Part shown: in pieces, positions 47,130 through 60,234 of the stretch
How positions within the stretch are numbered: the first letter of the stretch is position 1
Layout: the number at the start of each line of letters is the position of its first letter
Assembly: GCA_016801885.1 (NCBI GenBank)
Contig: CM028897.1
Location: forward strand, 19,789,501 to 19,853,500
Length of the DNA: 64,000 bases
DNA from: Toxotes chatareus
Taxonomy: Eukaryota > Chordata > Actinopteri > Toxotidae
Reading direction: 5' to 3'
Notes under the pieces: generated by a model
What the model saw: only the letters and a program-made list of their open reading frames with translations
Databases searched by the model: none
What the model was told of the DNA's origin: nothing
Position numbers and translations under genes: made by a program

Positions 47130-49734
47130 TCACAGGACGCTTTTCTTTTTTTCCCCTCACTCTAACGATGTCAGCGTTTTATTTTTAATATTTTATTTTT
47201 GATCTGTATTTATGTTATTTTTATGGGGAGTTTCGGTGGAGAGCAGCAGCTGGGTTGGTTATGCCGGTCATTACAGGGGGGAGCGTGGATTTCCTACTGA
47301 AGCTGAGGACTTTGTATGAGTATTGTGATTTCATTTCATTTCATTTTCATATATTTACATTTGACTTCAGTCTGTTTCTCAGCCCATGGCCTGCTTTGGT
47401 TTGGGGTTACTGATAATGGCAGGGCAAACCACTTCAGAATGTATTGGTTTATTTATTTATTTTTAAAAAAAACTACATTTAAACTTTATTTAAATTCCGT
47501 TGTAATTAATAATAATTGGTACCTGAGAGTTTGACTGGTCTGATAAAAATAAATAAATAAATTAAGGGAAAAAAGCGCCATCTGTTACATAACCGTTTAT
47601 TCACTGCAGACAGTCATCTCGTTTATTCTAAGAGGTAACAATGATGGATTTTTGTGTTACAACAAAACCGAGTACTGCCACTTCTATCACCAGGCTACTA
47701 CGAGTATTATTGTTATTATTATTGTTGTAGGCTGGAGTTAAAGTGAGAGCAGCTCAATGCTCAAAGAAGACGTCTGATCACGTCTGAACCATTTTTAAAC
47801 AGACGATAAATAAAGTTAAATCTTCAGATCGCGATGGTATTAGATGCGATGGTTCCGAGTGGGTCAGTGCTCCAGGACCAGCCCAGGACCAGTCCGGGTG
47901 CCTGTGTGTGAGCGTGGTCCTACACTAGCAGCTGAACTGTTCTCAGCTCTGCCTGCGTCGCTGAAGCCGAGCTCCAGCTCTTCGTCTGTTTTTATGAGGC
48001 AATAAATTAGATCCAATCTCTGCTTATTGGTGTTTTTATTGTCTGTTAGTCCAACGGAGATGTAAAGGGAAGTACGGCCATTATTTATGGGAGTCTGATT
48101 TATGTCCCAAGTTTTAAGCGGCTCTCAGGCCTTTGAGCATAGCATACTGCTGGGGAGAGAGAGAGAGAGAGGGAGAGAGAGAGGGGGGGTTAGAGACCAC
48201 GTGACCAGGCCAAGGCGCAGGCCTCGGGGCTTCTTTTTTTTCCCTTCTTCTTTTTTGGTTATAAACATTAACTCTGGAGAGACAGCTAGAGGGAGGATGA
48301 GAGTGTGTTTATGTGTGAAGAATAGAAACAGAGAGAGAGAGAAATAGTGGAAATGTTAATCTGAACTGAACTCTGTGCTTTCAGTTCAGCAGCCACAGTT
48401 TGGGTCACAGGTGACTCCTGTCCACTGAAACAAGTCTCACTGCTTTACAGGCAAAGAATGAAAAGAGTGGGGGAAAAAAAGAAGAAGAAGAAGAAGAATA
48501 CGCTCCATGGGTTTCTGCACAGTTAGGGACTAAACCACACATGAGACAATGAGGAAATGGCTGACACCTACACAGCTCCAGCCATCTGCTGCTGGACTGT
48601 CTATTAGGTTTCTCTTGTCTTGGTCTGGTTTGGTCACTAAAAGCTGCTTAAAAAAACTACCAAAAAAAAAAAAAGTCACTTATACTCAACAGAACTGGCT
48701 CAGAAATACTGAATTTAACTGGGATTCCTGGGGAAAAAAACAAACGAGGAATGTTCATGCAGAGGAACAGATTTTTCTCACGTGAAACATCCAAGTTTAG
48801 ACGTCAGATCGAGTTTCAGAGTCTTGCTCAAGGACACTTGAGCAGCATGGGTTGCTGCCCCGCTGCCACTTTGCCTCTTAGGTTTTAGCACAGGGATGAT
48901 TCTTGGATCTAAGCTCAGACTTTTTTTGCTGGGATGCAGCCCAGTATTTGACATTAGTGTCAGTGGATCGTTGGTGCTGGTAACTGCTAAATGACAAAGC
49001 AGTCACCAGCTGAACAGCAGCATAGCATGCTGGTACATTTGCCAAGTACAACTATCAAGTGCTTTGGTAACTACGCGCCTTCATTCTGTGCAGAGAGCAC
49101 ATTTAAAGTTTCCCTAAAGGTTGTAGATGTTTCCTTTTAATGCCCGACATGTTACTCGTGGCTCTGGGACCTCACGTTGAATAACTGGGATCGTCCTCTG
49201 ACAGCGATGCCGTGCTTTAGCCTGAGGTGTTCGATATGCAATACCGGCATCAGTGTCAGGTCATCTCTGAACCAGAGACCTGCTGTTCAAAAGAAGTCCA
49301 CACCTGATCTGGGATTCATGGGATTCATCAGTTCATGGTTGAATACATGTGATCTATGAGGCGCTGTTCACTACATGTTATAGGTTTAATAGTAAAGGAT
49401 TTAGGTAGCGGTAGTGCTGTGTTGAAGTTACTCAGCTGATTTTAAAGGGTTAATGGGTCCAGCACTTACTTTAGTGTGATGTGTTATCTTTCAAAGTTGA
49501 TCATCAACAAAACCATGCATCATTGGAGAAGTTAACCTACTTTTAAAGTTGTTGGAGCTCTAATTCATATGTTATGAACTCAGCAGTGCAAAGAGCTGTT
49601 CGTAAGTGTGTTGCCATGACAACTAATAGGACTGGTGTTAGCAGGTTTTCACCTGGTAGTGAAGCGGCCTTCTCCAGACAGAAGTTTGTGACATTCTAAA
49701 AATGATCCCGAGAATCTCCAAAGACCGACAATAG
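47130..49734. other. hoxb2a-hoxb3a spacer
   Basis: No gene seen. 47.2-47.8 kb is AT-rich; 47.8-48.2 kb is mixed and complex; CCACGTGACC at 48197-48206 is an E-box. About 48832-48890 (CTTGCTCAAGGACACTTGAG) is a fragment common in fish genomes. GA/AAG runs lie near 48150-48190 and 48480-48498. Confidence 0.5.
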
Positions 49735-50755
49735 CTCTGAATAACATAACCTTTTATTAAACAATTGTTCGACAGACAACTCTCTCAACAATGAAAGAAA
49801 AGGGAGCTACAAATGACAAAGAAAGAAGTTGTTTTTTTTTCTCCAAAAAGACTCGTTCTTTTTTTTTTCCAGCTAATAGTTCGTCTAACTTTTCTGACTA
49901 TGCAAAGATGGGTCACCAATCCCCATCCTTGCCTTTTTCCTTGTACAAGCCAAGACATTTATGTACAAGGGTCATTATAGGAACATAAAAACTACTTATT
50001 TTCTTCTAAAATACAAGAACTAAAAAAATGTAACTTCAGTACAATGGACAAGAAGAAACACAACGTTGTTTTTTTTCTTTCATAACAGGTAAATACTAAA
50101 AAAGTACAGTATTTTTTCTCGATATAAATACATGAAGGATAAATAATAATACAAAACAGAAAGTCTTTTTAAACTGGCTATAACAAATAAATATTTAGAT
50201 ATGAATGTTCGCTCGAACACACATTGGCGAAAGACGCTTTGATTGGAGGGCCTTCCGTCTTCAAAATAAGATTTTATTATTATTTTTTTTTTAACCTTTA
50301 ACCATCAAAATGTAAACTCTAAGTGCAACAATGATGCCCAGATGTGAAAAGCATTTGTGTGAATCTGCATTTTAAAAACCACTGGTTCTGCTTCCAGAGC
50401 GTCAGTGAGTGCGGTGAGGGTCAAACACGCACAGCTTGTGTTCAGTTTTTAACACTGGGTCAAACAGTCTGTAAGGGTGTGTGTGTGTGTTGCCCCAGAC
50501 GGCTCTCACTGACTGTTCAGACAAATAAGTCCAGTTGTTTTAAAAATGTGTGAAACACAGCAGCTCAGATTTCTGGGACATGCATTTTTGTTCAAATATA
50601 TACCCTGTATCCACGTTAAAAGTCAAGATATGTGAGAACAAAACAAAAAAACAATAGAAAAGGTGGACTTTCACGCATTGGTGTGGCGCTAATGTAAGTG
50701 AAGCCTTCCAAAGTGAGAGCAAGAGAGAGAAAGGGAGAGAGAGAGGGAGAGAGAA

Positions 50756-50795
<40 letters not shown>

Positions 50796-51140
50796 GGCAA
50801 TGACTTACCCAAACATAAATAAATAGTGTTCTCCACTCTTATTATTTACCCTGTGTCGATGATGTGCTAAAATAAGAACATTTAAAATTTCTCTTCCATG
50901 TCCTCTCCCGTGTTTGTTTGAAGATGTCAACAGCTGGCATGGCCTGGCTGTGGATGTATGTCAACGAAAGGAAGCTAGCTTAGCATTGCTATGTGTGTGT
51001 GTGTGTGTGAAGGTGTGATTAGCTAACGTAGCTTAGCACACACGTGTGTCTACGGGAGCAAGTTTAGCCTTTGAGCTTGTAGCTTCATAAACCCTGTTAG
51101 AGAGAGATGGGAGTGGTGGTGAGTGCCTGTGCTGTGATGG

Positions 51141-51177
<37 letters not shown>

Positions 51178-52487
51178 GGTGGGGGGGTGGGGGGTTGGGG
51201 GTCAGTGTGGGATTGTGGAAAATTCTGCCTCCTTCAGAAGCCATGTGCTGCTGCTACAGACAGGAGACAGTGTGTTAGTTGTGATTCAGTCTGGACAAAC
51301 AGAGACAGGTACGACAGGAGACAAAAAGAGAGCGAGGGGATGACCACCCAGTGGTTTTTTATGTGCTTCGTGGAACCGGATGGGGGGCAGAAGAAGCTGA
51401 ACGCTGCCAGCTCCCAGCCATATATTTCTGTTCCTCCTCTCCGGCTGATGGAGAGGCAGAGCCCTCCACATAGCTCAGCTCGGCTGACAACAACATGTGT
51501 TGCCTAGAGGGGGAGAGAGCTCGGTGTCATAAATCTAACCACCTCGTTAACTGCCCATTAAAATCTCAACTATTTCATTTACCAGGCGGGAGAGCTCTTT
51601 GTGTATGTGTGTGTCTTAGGGGGGAGATTTTATTATCAAAGTACAATTTTAAACCACATACTAGCTCTAGCAGAGACATTATAGGCTTTTTTTTTTACTA
51701 CATGCTAGCTGAACTACTGCTGCACTTTGCTCCGTCCAAGCAAGAACTGTTTGGAAGAATCCAGTAATGCATTAGAAATCCACAGAGGAAGGATTTTATC
51801 ACTAATTATGCTGCAATTATTTTGCTGAGTAACTTAAGCATACGATATTACACAGAAAGATTTTTCTTTCATTTTAGATTAAAAAAAAAAGACATCTCAT
51901 TTTCTAAGGTTTTCAGGAATTTTAAAAAGATAATGAACTGTTAAGTGGTTTAAAGTTTTTGTTTCCTCATTTCCTGTATGAGGATGTGAAGTTAAAGTTA
52001 ATGAGTTTGGTCCCAGCCTAATTTAAAAAAAAAAGTCTTTGAAATGTTTTGGCAACTACCACTGATTCAACTACTTTCACACTGCAGGTTGTGTGTTGTA
52101 TCAGTTTCTTCTGGCAACATGAATGGTTCATGGTTTGGGTGCATTAGTGCTGCTAGCTTACAGACACAACCTCTGGTTTGTTGAAATGAAATTAACTGCA
52201 CTTTGAAGGTAACAGTGAAACCTCTGAGCGCCGGCCCTAATCTGACTTGATGGAGTGCTATATGAAGGCAGTGGAAACAGGGTGGGGCAGGCCAACACCA
52301 AACACTGACTGTAGAGCACAGGTCAAACCACTGGATGGCTCCTGTCTGTCTTGTTTTGTCTCTCATGTCGTCCCCCTTGCAGCGGTAGAGTCCCCACATG
52401 TTAGTTAGTCTGTTAGTGAGTCACGTCATGTTACTTGTTCTGTGTCGTCTTCACTATTTCCTACGTTGTCATTTTGTTTCAAACCTG
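49735..52487 (-). other. hoxb3a: Probable hoxb3a 3'UTR
   Basis: AATAAA on the gene strand is at 49753-49758. The 49.8-50.35 kb segment is complex, U-rich on the gene strand and has a Pumilio-type TGTACATA (49960-49967, gene strand), which looks like conserved 3'UTR. This gives a UTR of about 2.75 kb. The middle contains a GA run (about 50757-50791), a GT run (51141-51175) and repeats, so an earlier polyadenylation site is also possible. Confidence 0.4.
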
Positions 52488-55400
52488 CTACAGGTGAGTG
52501 AGCTTGGGTGCTTCCTGGATTCTGCCCTGAGTCGAGGTGTGGTGCGCTGACAGCTCAGTGTACGTTGGGTGTGTGGGCGGGTCACAGGTACCCGGGGGCC
52601 CTCCTCCGCCCACGTGGTGCTGGTTGGTGGCCGACATGGGCCCTGCGCCATTATAGTCCATTGTTTGGTGGTGGGGTGGCGTGGGGCCAAGGTGGTTTAG
52701 CCCGTAAATGGAGGGCCCCGATCCGGGCATGGGTTCCACATAGCTGCCACCCCCCACGTAGACTGGACTGGCCTGCATGTTGGTGGGAGTCCCATAGCCG
52801 GCACTGTTGGCCTGCACAAGGCCGTGGTGGGGATGGGGGTCACCATAGTCCGGGTCTGGGGCACCGTACTTCTGCTGGGAGGGGCAGCCCTTCATGGGGA
52901 CATTGGAGTAGGCAGTGGACATGGAGTAAGACACTCCCTGGTGGGGCTTGCCGAAAGATGGCGGAGACGGGGCATCGTAGCCTGCCCCGCCTCCCCCTCC
53001 CATTGGGTGTATTGAATTGAGGAAGCTGGCGGAAGACTGCATGGGCAGGGGTGGGGATCCGGTTGGTGAGGGCCCTCCGGAGCTGGAGCTCAGGCCCTTG
53101 GACTTCTGGTCTTTCTTGTACTTCATGCGTCGGTTCTGGAACCAGATCTTGATCTGGCGCTCAGACAGGTTGAGTAGGTTGGCCATCTCCACGCGCCGTG
53201 GCCGGCACAGGTACCGGTTGAAGTGGAACTCCTTCTCCAGCTCAACCAGTTGGGCACTGGTGTATGCCGTGCGAGCCCGCTTAGATGACGCTGACGATCC
53301 ACTGGTAGGACTCTTCTCCCCGCCGCTACCGCTCTCAGCTCCTCCTGACACTGAGGACAGAGGAGAAAACATTAAACAGAGGCCAGGGCCAGAGAAAAAA
53401 GAGAAGGAAGATGAAATGAAAAAATGGAGATTAAATAGAGAAAAAAAAACAAAAAAATAAAAAACAAAGAAAAACTATCAAAAGAGACACAAGAAAATTA
53501 AAAAGGTGAAAGAGGGAGAAATGTACAAAAAGGGAGGATAGAGTAAGAAACAGGTAAAAAGAAGATGACGTTCAAAATAGAGAGAGCCAGAAAGGCAGAG
53601 AGAATAAAACATAATCAGCCTGCATGCTGGAGGAAATTGAAAGCATTCAGGTTCTTAATAAAGCAGAGGGGGGTCCAGGCAGGCAGGCTGAATTATCCCT
53701 TGATATTAGTTGTCAACACTTCATAACTGTGGCAGTTATTAAGAGACCAAGGCCTTGGTGCTGGCCGAGGGCAGCTAAATTGCATCTTGGCTGGAAAGAC
53801 AAACCCCCAACAGCAACAGCAGCTGCAAACACAAGGACTACAAGCAAGCACTGAAGTTGACCTGCACTCACTTCAGTCAGCACAACGATATAAAAGTCAA
53901 AACTTATCAACACGTTAATGTCATAATGACACTGACTTCTAATGGAGCTGGAAGGTTTGCAGAGACTGGCTCAGAGACGCTTGAGCAGTGAGTAGTTTGA
54001 ACATCTGTTGATGAGGATGATGTGAAAAAGCTTGTATCAAATATTGTAAGATTTTTTTTTTTTCTGCTGATTTGATTCAACTGTTTAAGGGAATTTTGTG
54101 ACCTCTGGGCTTTGGAAACCAGTGGACACCTGTTACCTACTGGCTCATTGTAAGTTAGTCTTAGTGGGTGCACGTGATAAATGCAAATATTTGTTTGAAT
54201 ATGGAAATGTGGATGTGTTACCCACAGCGGGGAAGTAAATCATTTTGCAATACGACCATAGAGCCTTCTACAGCTCGGTTTCAAGATGTCTCTACGTGGA
54301 CAGAACTCTGGATGATGGTTAGAGATCTGACACAAAAGGGCTAAAATACACTGATAAACATAACAAAAGCAGGATTTCCTAGTGCTAACTAGGTGTCCCT
54401 AATAAACTGGCAACTGAGTGCATAATTGAAGATCGAGCCCAAAGTGAGTAACGTTATTGTTAATAACCCTTCATTTGCACAAGAAAAGGGAGGAAATTCT
54501 TTGAGTGTGCACAACAACCACAGCAGGTGAGACGTGTTTACGACCTGATTGTCTGACCCCAGGTGTTTATAATGAACGAGCTATGGGTCAGAACTGTTCC
54601 AATGAAACTGAAGTGTAGTGAGCTATCATCAGACAGCTTACTACACTTTTTTCTTTTTGTTCAGGTGATCAACATGAACTCAGTGTCATAAGCCACTGTG
54701 TCATTTGAATCAATGGGCATCCTTGAGATGTTTTCATCCAAATAATATGTGAAACAATGCGGTTCACAACAAGCACTGTGATCCTATCTCTCCATAATTC
54801 TCTCTCTCTCTCTCTCAACAGTATAAACATCTCTCCCCTCTCTGGGAAAATCTATTCATCTGTTATCGTACATGACATTTAAATTCATCCTGTTAATATC
54901 TTCCTTCTTGCAGGAGCTTTCCAAGGAGGTGTGAAAAGGAAAGGAGGAGGCCAGAGAGGGGAGGGAGGAGAGCAATGAGAAGAAATATAATAACCAGAGG
55001 GTGGAGAGCAGCAAGAGAAGGAGGAGGTGAAGGGTGAAGAGGAGAATGTAAATGAATGAAAGAAGGCGTTCAGGCTATTGGCTGCAGACAACTACTGGCA
55101 GCTGGTTAGTCAGACTGTCCTATAACTGGCAGTACTGTTACTGTAATGAACTGCTCGGTTGTCATTGATGAGAAAGTCAGCTTAAAGAAGAAATGCCATG
55201 GAAGCTTCCATTTTTAGGTCCATTCACTCAGGATCTGACACTGAATATTGATTAAAGAGCAAATATCTCTCTGTTCAATCGTTCACCTCTGCTGCCACTG
55301 ACCTGATCCTGTGATTATTTTGTTGCAATAATATTTAAGCTATCACTTTTCCCTTCTTATGCATTGGAATCCACAGTCGTGTCCCTATTTTTATGGTTAG

Positions 55401-57123
55401 GTTTAGGCAACAAAGCACTTTTAAAATGTAAATAAACACACTGTGTCAGTGTGAACCAGACCACGATTTTTCCTTCTCAGATATTTTGTTTAAAAACAAA
55501 AACGCCGTCTGTGGACATTATACTGATACATTCAGCATCAACAACTTCACAAATACATGAATGAGCATTTTCTCTTTATGCTAATAGGAAGTGGGATCCA
55601 GTCACTTCTATGTTTCCTTCAAAATGTACTCGCTGTTGCAAATTAGTTGCACATAAACGTCATTTCTAAGAAACAGGGTTGATTCATCTAAGTCTTGAAA
55701 ACTTTCCTTTTCCTATAAGTAAGTATATGTTTTTTCTTTGCCATTAACAGCATACATTTTTCTCCTTTTTACTTATCTACTTGTGCACTCCTCTAAGTTT
55801 GCAGGAATATTTGTCAGGCTGCCATGCCTCTGCCCTTTGACCCCTTTTACTATTGGCTGACTGACATGGCAAAGGGATTTTAAAGTCACTCTGCTGATTG
55901 GCTTTAGTTACTGAAAAGACTCAATCAAAGCAACTTAAATGTAAAACAGAGCTAAGTTTACTTTTGGGCTCATACTTTCCAGCTTTCATGCTAACATGTT
56001 TTCTCAGGGAGCTGTAGAAATGCTGTTGTGAATCCAGCTCACCAGCCACATTAGTTAATTTAAAAGCAATATTGGTTGGATAAAATTACCTTAGACCAGA
56101 ACAGACCGACCCACCAGCCACAGATAAATAATAACCAGCTCCACTGTTTGTCTGTGGTCATTTCCCTGTCTAACCCTGTGCCTGTGGAAACCTATTTTGC
56201 CATAATAGTCTGAGAAACCCTTTAAAATCCTCTGGGGATTTTTGGGGCTTGAAAGAGGATGTTGATAAGAGAAGTGAGGAAAGAGGGGACCTGGTGATGG
56301 GAAGGAGAAGGTAGGGTAATAGGAACAAAGATGCTAATGAGGAAGGAAAATGAAGGAGGAAAGAAATGGATGGAGGACAGGGAGAGCAGAGAAAAGGAGT
56401 TATGAGAGAGAGAAACAGACTGGTGTAGGAGGAATAATTATTTGACTAAGCCCTCGTGTTGCTGTGGTACTATGTGAGGGAAATCAAAGCAAACAGACAG
56501 AAAGACGGGGGACAGGTGTAATCTAACACACCGTTGCCAGAGTTGTTGCTGGGTGAACAGTTTTTCTGTTTGGTCGTCTGACGACACTCTTTCATCCAGG
56601 GAAAGATCTGCTTGGCCAAGGTCGGGTTGGGGGGCAGCGAGGAGGAGGAGGAGGACGATGTGGAGGAGGAGGAATTGGACGACTTATTGGAGGCTGACTT
56701 AGTGGCTGAGGAGGCCCCATTACTGCCCCCCGGCTGCTGAGCCCCTGTATTGCCGTTGTTGGGGTTGGGAGGGAGCGGAGGGGACACCTGGGAGCCGGGG
56801 TGGTGATCAGGTGGCAGGCTGGGTCGCATGCAGCTGCCATTCAGCTCCTTGGTCTTGGCTAGCTGCTGCTGCTGCTGCTGCTGGTGGCCACTGTTACTGC
56901 CCAGCGACTGTAAAGAGCAGGCAGAGCGCTGGTAGGAATCCACATCCAGATGGGTCGCCGACTGGAAGGCCGGCTGGTGGTGGGACACTGGGACCGGGGC
57001 ATCGTAGCCCCCAAAGCCGTTGGCGGCCGCTGCTGCTGCTGCCGCTGCCGCCCCTTGCACCTGGTAGGACGAGTAGCCACCGAAAAGCGTCGAGGAGTTG
57101 TCGTAGTATGTTGTCTTCTGCAT
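52488..57123 (-). CDS. hoxb3a: Homeobox protein Hox-B3 (hoxb3a), two coding exons
   Basis: Paralogue-group-3 homeodomain factor; in the family it acts in the posterior hindbrain (rhombomeres 5 and caudal) and in pharyngeal and vascular tissue. Exon 1 is 56532-57123, donor CAACG|GTGTGT; exon 2 is 52488-53350, acceptor TGTCCTCAG|TGTCAGG; the phase-1 join gives 484 codons. MQKTTYYDN and [20 protein letters not shown] match HOXB3. The hexapeptide IFPWMK is at 173-178. The homeodomain is about 220-279 ([19 protein letters not shown] ... [19 protein letters not shown]). The tail carries [17 protein letters not shown] and the invariant end [12 protein letters not shown]. Homopolymers: Ala10 (25-34), Gln7 (81-87), Ser-rich 148-162. 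The frame is open 34 codons upstream but has no ATG there (TTG at 57223-57225), so the ATG at 57121-57123, with G at -3, is the start. Confidence 0.96.
53351..56531 (-). other. hoxb3a: hoxb3a intron between coding exons
   Basis: 3181 bp, phase 1. Near the acceptor it is A-rich on the plus strand (53395-53500). 54.9-55.08 kb is a long purine-rich tract. The intervening sequence is unique-looking. No element confidently named. Confidence 0.9.
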
Positions 57124-57202
57124 TTCTGAGAGAAGTGGCGGCGTCTGCTTGTGCTCCGGTCCTTGTTGAAAACCACTGCCGGAAGACCATTTGGTACCGG
57201 GG

Positions 57203-57250
57203 GTCACGTGACGGTGTCTCTCCAACGGTCCCCTGCAATCTGACCTGAAA
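57203..57250 (-). promoter_or_regulatory. hoxb3a: hoxb3a 5'UTR: candidate splice acceptors and E-box
   Basis: On the gene strand CCTTTCAG| (exon from 57244) and GATTGCAG| (exon from 57232) are good acceptors upstream of the start codon. They would receive an upstream non-coding exon, as in other vertebrate Hoxb3 genes. GTCACGTGAC (57203-57212) is an E-box palindrome within this leader. Confidence 0.5.
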
Positions 57251-58380
57251 GGTTAGGAGAGGCAGAATAAAGAAATGAGAGCGATAAATCCATCTTCCTC
57301 CAATGAAAGCCGCCATGACATGAATAGAAACCACTGCTTTTCTTTCCTCACCCCTCCTTACCCTCCCCCTCCCCTCTGAGCCCAGTGCACAGCCTGCAGA
57401 TGCTGTAGTGGTGGGGGCACGAGGAGGGCAAACTGTATTCCGACTCTATCGTATTAATGTTACATTTCCAGAGAAACGTTACCTAATTATTATTATTATT
57501 ATTATTATTTGTGAATAATAATAATATTAAGTAGTAACATAGTAGCCTATTATTCACTAATTACTCCCATTTCGGCAATTAACCTAAAGATGAGGACAAT
57601 GCTTCGGCTTGAATTTAAAAATAAACGGAAATAAAATCTCTTTTCAGAATTGTGTTAAGCATTACTATATGCGGCATTCTTCTATTATTCAAGTTTCACG
57701 TTTATTCATGTTTCTTTCTTTCTTTCTTTCTCTTTCGTAATAAAGCACTACCCCACCGTGTCAGGTGTTATTAAGGCTGGACGTGCCTTTTTGTTGTGTA
57801 ATGGCGGCAGTGAATGTGGCCTGTGTGTGTGTGTGTGTATTTTCCTTGTGACTGATGTAGGTAGCCTATTTCTGTCAACCTCTGCCTTCCACGTATGATT
57901 TACTGGGTTCCGTCTGCTCGGCTGTTACCTCACTCATCCTCAAGCACTGGAGTCTATCTCCGGAAGCGATCATTGCTGCTGAATATCAGGCTATTCTTGC
58001 ATCACAGTGATTTTTTTTTTTTTTTTTTTTAACAGGACAGAGAAAACTTATGGAAGTACATTACTGCATGTTCATTAAAAAAATAAAAACTGAGTGACAA
58101 AGAAAAACATTAACGGTACTTTAAAGGTCATAACATTGGCAAGGCGACATGTATAAATCGAATTATACTGAATTATATTTAGATTGAAGAGATTGATCTG
58201 TGAAACATTAAAAAAGAAGTCTTCCTGGATTTATATTTATATTTAAGGCGGTATTCTATTTGGTGAATATGGTGAGCCTATACGTCAAGAGAATGAAAAA
58301 AAAAAAAGAATTAAGCAAAACACTTGGGCTTAGACAAAAGATGCCAATAATAGATTGATAAACAAAGACAGAAACCTCGG
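57251..58380. other. hoxb3a 5' intronic/intergenic, AT-rich
   Basis: Includes a TTA run (57486-57510), a CTTT run (57710-57733), a short TG run (57821-57838), poly-T at about 58012-58030 and several short A-runs. No gene seen. Confidence 0.5.
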
Positions 58381-58830
58381 AAGAAGCTTCACGAGTCAGT
58401 GATCCATTAGGGTCGAGCGGCCAGAGTGCTCTATCATGGCCCCTTAAGGAAAAAAAAAAGAGAGAGGTAGAAAAAAAAGAGCAGTGTGAGCCCCCATAGA
58501 CTCCCTATCTGGCGCTCACCGCTGGGGTGGGCCTGTGGCCGCGAGAGGCCGGCTTGTCAAGCGCGATAGAGCACCTGGCATTCATTTCTCCTCTGAGCAG
58601 ATAAAATGTTTAACGGGGAGAAGCAGAGGTGAAGCGCCTCTGCTGCCTCTGTCATCAGGCACAAACAAACTCAGCCTCTGTGTCCCAGCTCCACAGCCAG
58701 ATACTGAGGCTCACCAACTGTTAGGCCCACTGTTAGCAATTATCAGATTCCTTGGGTTAATATGGCGACAACAGCCCACACAGATATTATGTAGCCATTA
58801 ATTCCGTTTTATAAGGTCATAAAATTGAAG
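58380..58830. promoter_or_regulatory. Candidate conserved non-coding element 1 (hoxb3a-hoxb4a interval)
   Basis: A complex, balanced-composition block between simple-sequence stretches, ending in CAATTATCAGATTCC, GCCATTAATTCC and AAGGTCATAAAA. The last reads TTTTATGACC on the other strand, a Cdx/posterior-Hox-type core. No open frame of interest. Conservation is a guess from composition. Confidence 0.35.
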
Positions 58831-59324
58831 CTTCTTGAGTGCCTGGCGGTCTGTTGACCGACTTCGCTGTGGAGGAATATTATAAAACATAAAAATGACA
58901 TAATAATGTGACAGCAATAGATGTCAGGCCTAAGCTACAAAAAAGATACGCAGAAAAAAAACTGAAATTATGACGTGTACTTATAGGCTTCGTGAAATGT
59001 GTGATTCGTAAATATGCAGTGTTTTTTTTTTTTTTTAAAGCATACCAGGCCTGGATGATGCGATTCAGAAATATATAAATCAATTAATAGCAGCTGGTAA
59101 AAAAATAAATAAATAAAAAAGCAAACAGAAGAGCGGATGTAAATAAAAATGGCACATGTATCCTGCAATAAATAAATAAATAAATAACAACAACAACAAA
59201 GAAATAAAATGTCAGATTCCACTGTTTTCATAACGGGGTTTGCGCTAAAATAATGTAATTAAATATAATTCCTATCCTTCATGTTTTACTATTATTATTC
59301 CTTTTTTTTTTTTTTTTTTGGAAA

Positions 59325-59990
59325 ATTAGACAGGCCAGCCCTACTCCAGCTCTCAGCACGTCACACATGTCAGCCATTTATCTTTCTAGTAGACAAGCTG
59401 GAATCCTAATTATTTACTCTGAGGAATAGTCCCAAGGAGGGAGAGAGAGAGAGAGAGGGAGAGAGGCCGTGGCAGTGAGTGTAGGAGGAATATGTTATTA
59501 AATCATATCGCTGTTTCGCCATTAAACAGGACACGTAATGTCTCTGCCACTAGCTTGTAGGACCAGAGCTTAATACAATCACCAACTTTACTAGACGCCT
59601 CCCTGAATAATCCACTTATACTGCCAGAGAAACAGCCACCCAAACAAAAACAACAGAGAGAGGGAGAGAGAGAGGTCGGCCTTGGTGTCCAGTGTCTGTG
59701 CTTTATCCTGGGATATAAAATTACAAATGGCGCCTGCCATGAAGAGCTATGCAGGCAAGGAGACACAGAGAGAATGCATTAACTTGGACAATCAACGTAT
59801 TCCTTATCCCATTAACACACACGGGGTAGGGAGTGAGGGGGTGTAATTATATTGAGCTGTGCCCAGAAACAATGAAGGATTGGCCTGATCAGAGCTATTG
59901 TTGCTATGATCATGGCCTCGATTTGGGCTGAAATCACCAAAGAGTGAAGCCTGCATGTATGATTGAAATTACACTATCTAAACATTTTAG
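59325..59990. promoter_or_regulatory. Candidate conserved non-coding element 2 (hoxb3a-hoxb4a interval)
   Basis: Complex sequence with many homeodomain-type cores (TAATTATT, ATTAAATCATAT, CCATTAACAC, TGTAATTATATTG) and phrases such as GGCCTGATCAGAGCTATTG that look constrained. Short GA runs interrupt it at about 59440-59462 and 59655-59672. The regulatory role is inferred from position and composition. Confidence 0.4.
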
Positions 59991-60234
59991 TAAAAAAATT
60001 AAATAAATGTCAGATATTGGCAAAATAATAAAAACGGAGGCCAGCGGGGAAGGGAAAACGCCAGGGAGAAGTGGATCATCCATAACAGAAAAATGGTCGG
60101 GCATTGCTTTGTAAATAAATAGCTAAAGTGAGGAAGAGGCATGGACAGAATAGGAGAAGAAATGAGAGGGGGGGGGTAAAAAAAAAAAAAAAAAAAGAAA
60201 GGAAAAGGACAGAGATGGAAGGCCGAAAGAAGGG

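Noticed and set aside
55860..56060. Isolated homeodomain and CCAAT-type words in the hoxb3a intron
   Set aside because: Single short motifs without clustering; expected by chance in AT-rich DNA.
57124..57225. 34-codon N-terminal extension of hoxb3a
   Set aside because: It starts at TTG, not ATG, and vertebrate Hoxb3 proteins begin MQK.
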